Origin: Sinohyriopsis cumingii
Lineage: Eukaryota; Mollusca; Bivalvia; Unionida; Unionidae
DNA: 64,000 bases
Direction of reading: 5' to 3'
NCBI GenBank assembly: GCA_028554795.2
Contig: JAPYKE020000279.1
Span: 496,001-560,000 of the forward strand
Under the pieces are notes generated by a model. The model was not told where the DNA came from. It made no database searches and saw only the letters and a program-made list of their open reading frames with translations. Of this stretch, positions 59,177 to 64,000 are shown piece after piece (positions within the stretch are counted from its first letter, which is position 1; every line of letters starts with the position of its first letter). The translations under genes were made by a program, and so were the position numbers.

Positions 59177-60059
59177 TAGTTTCATGGCGCATTTGCCTGA
59201 ATTAAGCGGTCCATTTCTTCTATGATTCATCAGAATTGTCTCGATCCTTGTTATGCTTGCCAATGCGAAAACTCATTGTCTAGGAGAATGTCCTGCCAAC
59301 TTATCCTCTGTGTTTTCTTCATGCAGCCAATGTGAAAATAGTTCAGCTTTTTGGCATGACGTCTGTATACCATTCAAATTTATCGTGCATACAGCAGGGT
59401 CGGCATTACAATAGCTTTGTTGACATTTAGGCTTGTTTGCAGATTGATCCCTATGCGCTCTTCTAATTTGCTTATAGTCTGCCAAAGACCACATTTACTT
59501 GAGCCGTTTCGGTGTTGCTTTCATCATAGATGTGAATTGCACCTGACAGTGTACTGCAGAGTTAGTTGAACTTATCCACTACCTCGAGAATTTAGCCATT
59601 TTACTGTGATGGTAGTTTCTACATAAGGCTTTCCTGTTGTAGGTTGGTTTAGCACCAATGTCCTACTTATACTGATTGTGAGAGCAACACTGTTTCAAGC
59701 TGAAGCGAATTAGTCTATACAAATATTGGTCCCAAGCCCGAGTCGTTCTGGAGGTTGGCCAGGATTTTTTTTTAGGGTGGCAAAACTTATCAGAAGGTGG
59801 AAATGGAGTCGTGAGACTCAGAAAGAATATATTGTAGGGTCGGGGCCAAAAGAGGTTGGTAACCATTGCCATACATATTTTTGCATAACAGACACAGATT
59901 TGGGATTCAAGAACAGTCACTGTCTTTAACATTTTGCCTTTAGTCTCCTCCAACTGAATGGAATGCCATCAATTCGGTACCTGATATCAACCCTTTTGTC
60001 ACAGCCACGGTAAGCACCAGTAAGCATAACAGCGAACATCATACTGAAGAGGTGCTTCT
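59177..60059 (-). mobile_element. Decayed RTE-like RT relic (unit D)
   Basis: Counterpart of 9490-10372. Confidence 0.72.
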
Positions 60060-61098
60060 TTGACTTCTTTGGCGACTGGATGGTTGTGATACATCATTTT
60101 AACTTCCTTCATTTACTGAATATCGCAACTACGAATTTTGTCTGGTTTAGTATCACGGAAATAAATTAATTTTCATTGTAATTATTAGCACTTTTTCACA
60201 TTTTAGTAAAAGGCATGACGCAATTATTTGTCCTCCAAAAGATAAATTATGGACTAAAATTATCATCTGTCTTCACCAAAGGTATATTATTCAGTTCGTA
60301 CATTAAATAGGGTCTTCTTCTATGTTTATGCTGCAGCTCCTTATCTTATTTGGCTGGATGTTTTCATTTCTTCTAAAATAAATGACACACATGTAAAGCC
60401 TTGATGTAGTTTCAAACATTACCCACCAGCCCCACCTCCTTCCTCAAACAGCGTTCAGCTATCGGGTGTATTTCATCTGGATGTTGAAGGATGGAACTTT
60501 GCTTTTATGACGAGAAACCCTCTTGTTATAAAACTTTCCACCTACGTGTTTTATTAAAACCATTTCTATATTTCTTCAGATATCCTACCAAAGTTGTTAT
60601 AAGCGACAACGACTACTTTCTATCTTTTGTAAGCACCTGTACTGCATGATAATCAGTTTAAATTATCTTCTTCATACCAAATATTCTATATTGCTCATTT
60701 CTTATGAAAGTGGCCTTAAGTTCCAGGATCAGGTCAGTAAACAATATAAAGTAGCCATCTGGGTTGGATTAGTATCCAAATATAGAAATTTTAGGTCTAA
60801 ATATTATTTGCATTTTGGTAGATTTAGAACAATATTTAATATAGTACATATACATATTTTAACACAGCCGTATAGCAGTATTGGAGACAAACCAAGATAA
60901 GGATACATATTCTCTCTCCAATATTGATGGGATTTGTACCTGCGCACAACGTTATGTGAAGATGCATCATTCAATCCTTGGCGACTTTAAAATACCGACT
61001 ACAAATCTTCAGTAATTCATTGAAGACGGTATATAACATTATATACTAGAAAAGGGTGCGACGTCCTAATTACAATAATGTACATTAAGGCTAACCTC

Positions 61099-61112
61099 AA
61101 GTATAAAAAGGA
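61099..61112. repeat. Left LINE target-site duplication (unit D)
   Basis: aagtataaaaagga. The right copy lies beyond the window. Confidence 0.88.
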
Positions 61113-61392
61113 TTGATTGATTGATTGATTGTTTGTTTTTTAACGGCGCATCAGCACTGTTAGGCTATTTAGCGCCAAACAAAGTGTTATTTGTATAATC
61201 TTTTAAAACTTATAAAAGGTCCTATATCGACCAGCGATATAAAAGAACAAATGGTTGAAATTAAAAACGGTAAGATGGTAACGGTGCAAAATAAAGCTTC
61301 CCGATCAACGGGAAATGTAAAAAAGATGAATAAGTATTAAAATGGGACGGTATATATATTGCATAAAACTGCACAAGGTGATAGCATAAAAG

Positions 61393-62268
61393 TCAGAGTT
61401 TAGAGTAAATATTTACGGCTTTCAGGAACTCTATAATACGAGTGATGTTTACAGTATCAAAAAGTTCTTTCATGCCATGCACTTTGTAATAACGATCGCG
61501 CGTAGGTTGTAGGTCAAAGCACTCTATCATAAAGTGCTTGACAGTGAATGGTTCATTGCAAGAAACGCACTCTGGTGGGTCTTCACCTTTTAGTATGTAG
61601 GTGTGGGTGATATAAGTATGACCAATTCGGATTCTTGCTATGACTATCTCCTCCCTACGAATGGTTCTGTAGGAAGGAGTCCATTCTCCTAGAGTTGGCT
61701 TGATTGCATGAAGTTTGTTATTCACGGCATCATTCCATGATGCCTGCCACTTCTGACGAAAGAACTTTCTGATACAAGGTTTAAAATCAGTATATGGTAT
61801 TTTAAAATCAGATGGTTCTTGAGTAAGGGCCATTTTAGCAGCGCGATCTGCTTTTTCGTTACCTTTAATGCCAATGTGGCTAGGTAACCAACAGTATATT
61901 ATATTGTGGGAGACACTCAGCTCGGCATCTTTGAAGAGTATGTTTTTTAATAATGGGTTCTCCAGTTTTCTATTGTGTAGTGACTGGAGTCCTGATAGCG
62001 AGTCGGAGAATATGATACTGTTTAAAATATGTTTCTTTTCTATATGTTGCAGAGCAAGGTCTATTGCTCTGATTTCGGCTGTAAAAATTGATGCCCCATT
62101 TGGTAAACGAACTTGCGTTGTATGATTTCCACAAACAAAGGCTGCAGCAACCTTTTCCTCATCCTTTGATCCTTCAGTGTAAATTCTGGTGTAGTTTTTA
62201 AATTCGGTGAGGAGTTCATCGTAAGAGTTGTGGAAGATAGAAGGGTTTGTTTCGGATTTTTTTTCCAT
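61393..62268 (-). pseudogene. LINE ORF2 RNase H part (unit D)
   Basis: 291 codons with TEGS. Private Tyr in THTYILKG. Confidence 0.9.
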
Positions 62269-64000
62269 CGTGTAGCATAAAACGTACTTTTGGTTGTTTA
62301 ATTAGCCAGGGTGGTGTTTCGGAGATGGATGTTTTTTGAATTTTAGAAAGATCTATATTTGTAGTGTCAAGGCTGGATGATATTCTAATGCCAAAGGAAG
62401 GTATGGCGTTTGGTTTATTTTCGTATAAAGTTTTGTATTTGGGTTGAAAAACAGCCGAAAAAGCAGGATTCAGAGGGTTTGATTTTAATTTGAGAGCATA
62501 CTGTGCGGAAAGCATTTCTCTACGATGCGATAACGGTGGTTCATTCGCCTCAGCTAGAAGGCTTTCACACGGGGATGTTTTAAATGCTCCCAGAGCCAGT
62601 CTTATTCCCTGATGATGAATTGGATCAAGCATTTTAAGATACGATTTTCTGGCTGAACCATACACAACGCAACCATAGTCCAGTTTGGAGCGAATAAACG
62701 TTCTGTATAAATTTAGGATGACTTTTCTATCAGCACCCCAGTCAGTGTGCGCTACTACTTTAAGTAGGTTAAGTGCTTTTAAGCATTTAGCTTTTAAGTT
62801 CTTTAGGTGTGGAATAAAGGTCAGTTTTCTGTCAAAGATTATACCTAAAAATTTGGTTTCCTCAACAACTGGAATAGGTGTTCCATCCAGCGTGAGGTTC
62901 GGTTCATCGTGATGTTTTCGTAACTGACAGAAATGCATGCATACCGTTTTTAATTTCGAGAATTTGAAACCGTTTGCATTGGCCCAATTTTGAATTTTGT
63001 TTATATTTTGCTGCAGTTGTCTTTCAATTGTATGCATGTGCTTTGACCGATAACATATTAGAAAATCATCAACGTATAAAGAGCAATCCACACCAGGAGT
63101 CAAACACTTGGTGATGCTATTAATTTTGATGTTAAAGAGCGTCACAGATAAAATACTGCCCTGGGGCACACCCATCTCTTGCTCGTGCAGATCGGAGAGG
63201 GTAGAGCCCACTCGTACTTTGAATTCTCTGTCTGAGAGGAAGTTGGATATGAAAGAGGGCAGACGGCCTTTTCGACCTAGATCGTTCAGGTCATTTAGTA
63301 TCCCGTACTTCCATGTCGTGTCATAGGCCTTTTCTAAATCAAAGAAAACCGCTACTAAATGTTCTTTCTTAATAAATGCATCGCGAATAAATGTTTCCAG
63401 TCTAACCAGATGATCATTGGTGCTCCGGCCATATCGAAAGCCACTTTGGAAAGGAGATATTAAATTGTTAGTTTCCAAATACCAGACAAGCCGAGAATTG
63501 ATCATTCGTTCCATTGTTTTGCACACACAGCTTGTGAGTGCAATTGGTCGATAGCTGTTGGGGTCTTCGCTATCTTTACCGGGTTTGGGGACTGGTATTA
63601 CAGTTGCTTCTTTCCAGATTTTTGGTACATTACCAGTAATCCATAAATCATTGAAGAGTTTCAAAAGAGATGTTAAAGATGATTCTGGAAGGTGTTTCAA
63701 AAACTGGTAATGTATTTCGTCAGGCCCAGCGGAAGTATCATGGGGCTTATCTAAAGCCTCCCTAAGCTCCGATAGTGAGAACAATTGATTATAACTTTCC
63801 GAGTTGTTGGATGTGAATTTTAAACGTGACTTTTCTTTTTGAGTTTTAAGTTTTCGGAAGGCTTCTGAATAATTAGATGATGAGGAATTTTTCGAGAAAC
63901 TGTCAGCAAGAATATTTGCAATGTCACGTTTTGAACTAAAGTTGTTATTGTTCAGTGTCAGATGTCGGAGAGGGTTTTGTTTTCTCTTTCCGTTTATTTT
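62216..64000 (-). pseudogene. LINE ORF2 RT part (unit D), cut by window edge
   Basis: Open from the window edge through YVDD to the A8 run, as in unit B. Neither private +1 is present. Confidence 0.9.

Larger units (their letters stand above)
50645..64000. repeat. Tandem unit D (incomplete, cut by window edge)
   Basis: Collinear with the other units until the right edge, which falls in the LINE ORF2 linker between endonuclease and RT. Its private mark is a -1 deletion near 55497 that breaks the gypsy gag-pol frame. Confidence 0.95.
61113..64000 (-). mobile_element. I-superfamily LINE, 3' half (unit D, cut by window edge)
   Basis: 3' UTR, RNase H, RT and part of the linker are visible. The endonuclease, ORF1 and 5' UTR are outside. 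Confidence 0.92.

Noticed and set aside
1-64000. Bacterial or phage defence system, prophage, tRNA or rRNA genes
   Set aside because: No matching proteins, RNA folds or gene-dense operon layout; the content is animal retroelements and noncoding DNA.
1-64000. Pure assembly duplication of one unit
   Set aside because: Units differ by several private indels, a 33-bp and a 1,780-bp deletion and mosaic X copies; an artefactual copy should be identical. Copy number itself remains unproven.

Overview
The window is animal (metazoan) nuclear DNA, probably an invertebrate and possibly a mollusc. This rests on AT-rich, intron-like DNA, an I-superfamily LINE with RNase H, a Gmr1-like Ty3/gypsy element, decayed RTE-like and CR1/L2-like LINEs, and (TAA)n and (CT)n microsatellites. 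Nothing bacterial, phage-like or CRISPR-like is visible. I see no intact, recognisable host gene.

The main architecture is a head-to-tail tandem array of a composite unit of about 16.5 kb. Phased on the same sequence point, the units are: an incomplete upstream unit (1-960), unit A (961-17492, 16,532 bp), unit B (17493-34073, 16,581 bp), unit C (34074-50644, 16,571 bp) and a truncated unit D (50645-64000). Units differ by scattered substitutions, single-base indels, microsatellite lengths, a 33-bp indel and one 1,780-bp deletion, so they are diverged copies and not one repeated read.

Each unit reads, left to right: (1) the 3' end of a decayed CR1/L2-like LINE with a (TAA)n tail and an internal 150-bp duplication; (2) about 1.7 kb of unrecognised spacer; (3) a 0.92-kb segment called X; (4) a 3.7-kb remnant of a Gmr1-like Ty3/gypsy element on the minus strand, with one 361-bp LTR, a tRNA-Leu-like primer site, gag, protease and integrase, cut off at the first conserved block of RT; (5) a second copy of X; (6) a spacer with a (CT)n tract; (7) a decayed RTE-like RT relic; (8) about 1 kb of spacer; (9) a full-length 5.74-kb I-superfamily LINE on the minus strand between perfect 14-bp target-site duplications; (10) a 0.45-kb unrecognised coding-like relic on the plus strand.

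All four retroelement remnants point the same way (minus). In every unit where the region is present, the LINE has an intact ORF1 but an ORF2 broken by the same two frameshifts, and the gypsy element has the same in-frame UAA and the same RT truncation. These lesions therefore predate amplification, and the array grew as DNA, not by retrotransposition. Later private lesions (A: +1 in LINE RT; C: +1 in LINE RT; D: -1 in gypsy pol; upstream unit: 1,780-bp deletion) and mosaic X copies record divergence and gene conversion after amplification. The two X copies look like an empty and an occupied insertion site joined in one unit, which suggests how the unit formed.
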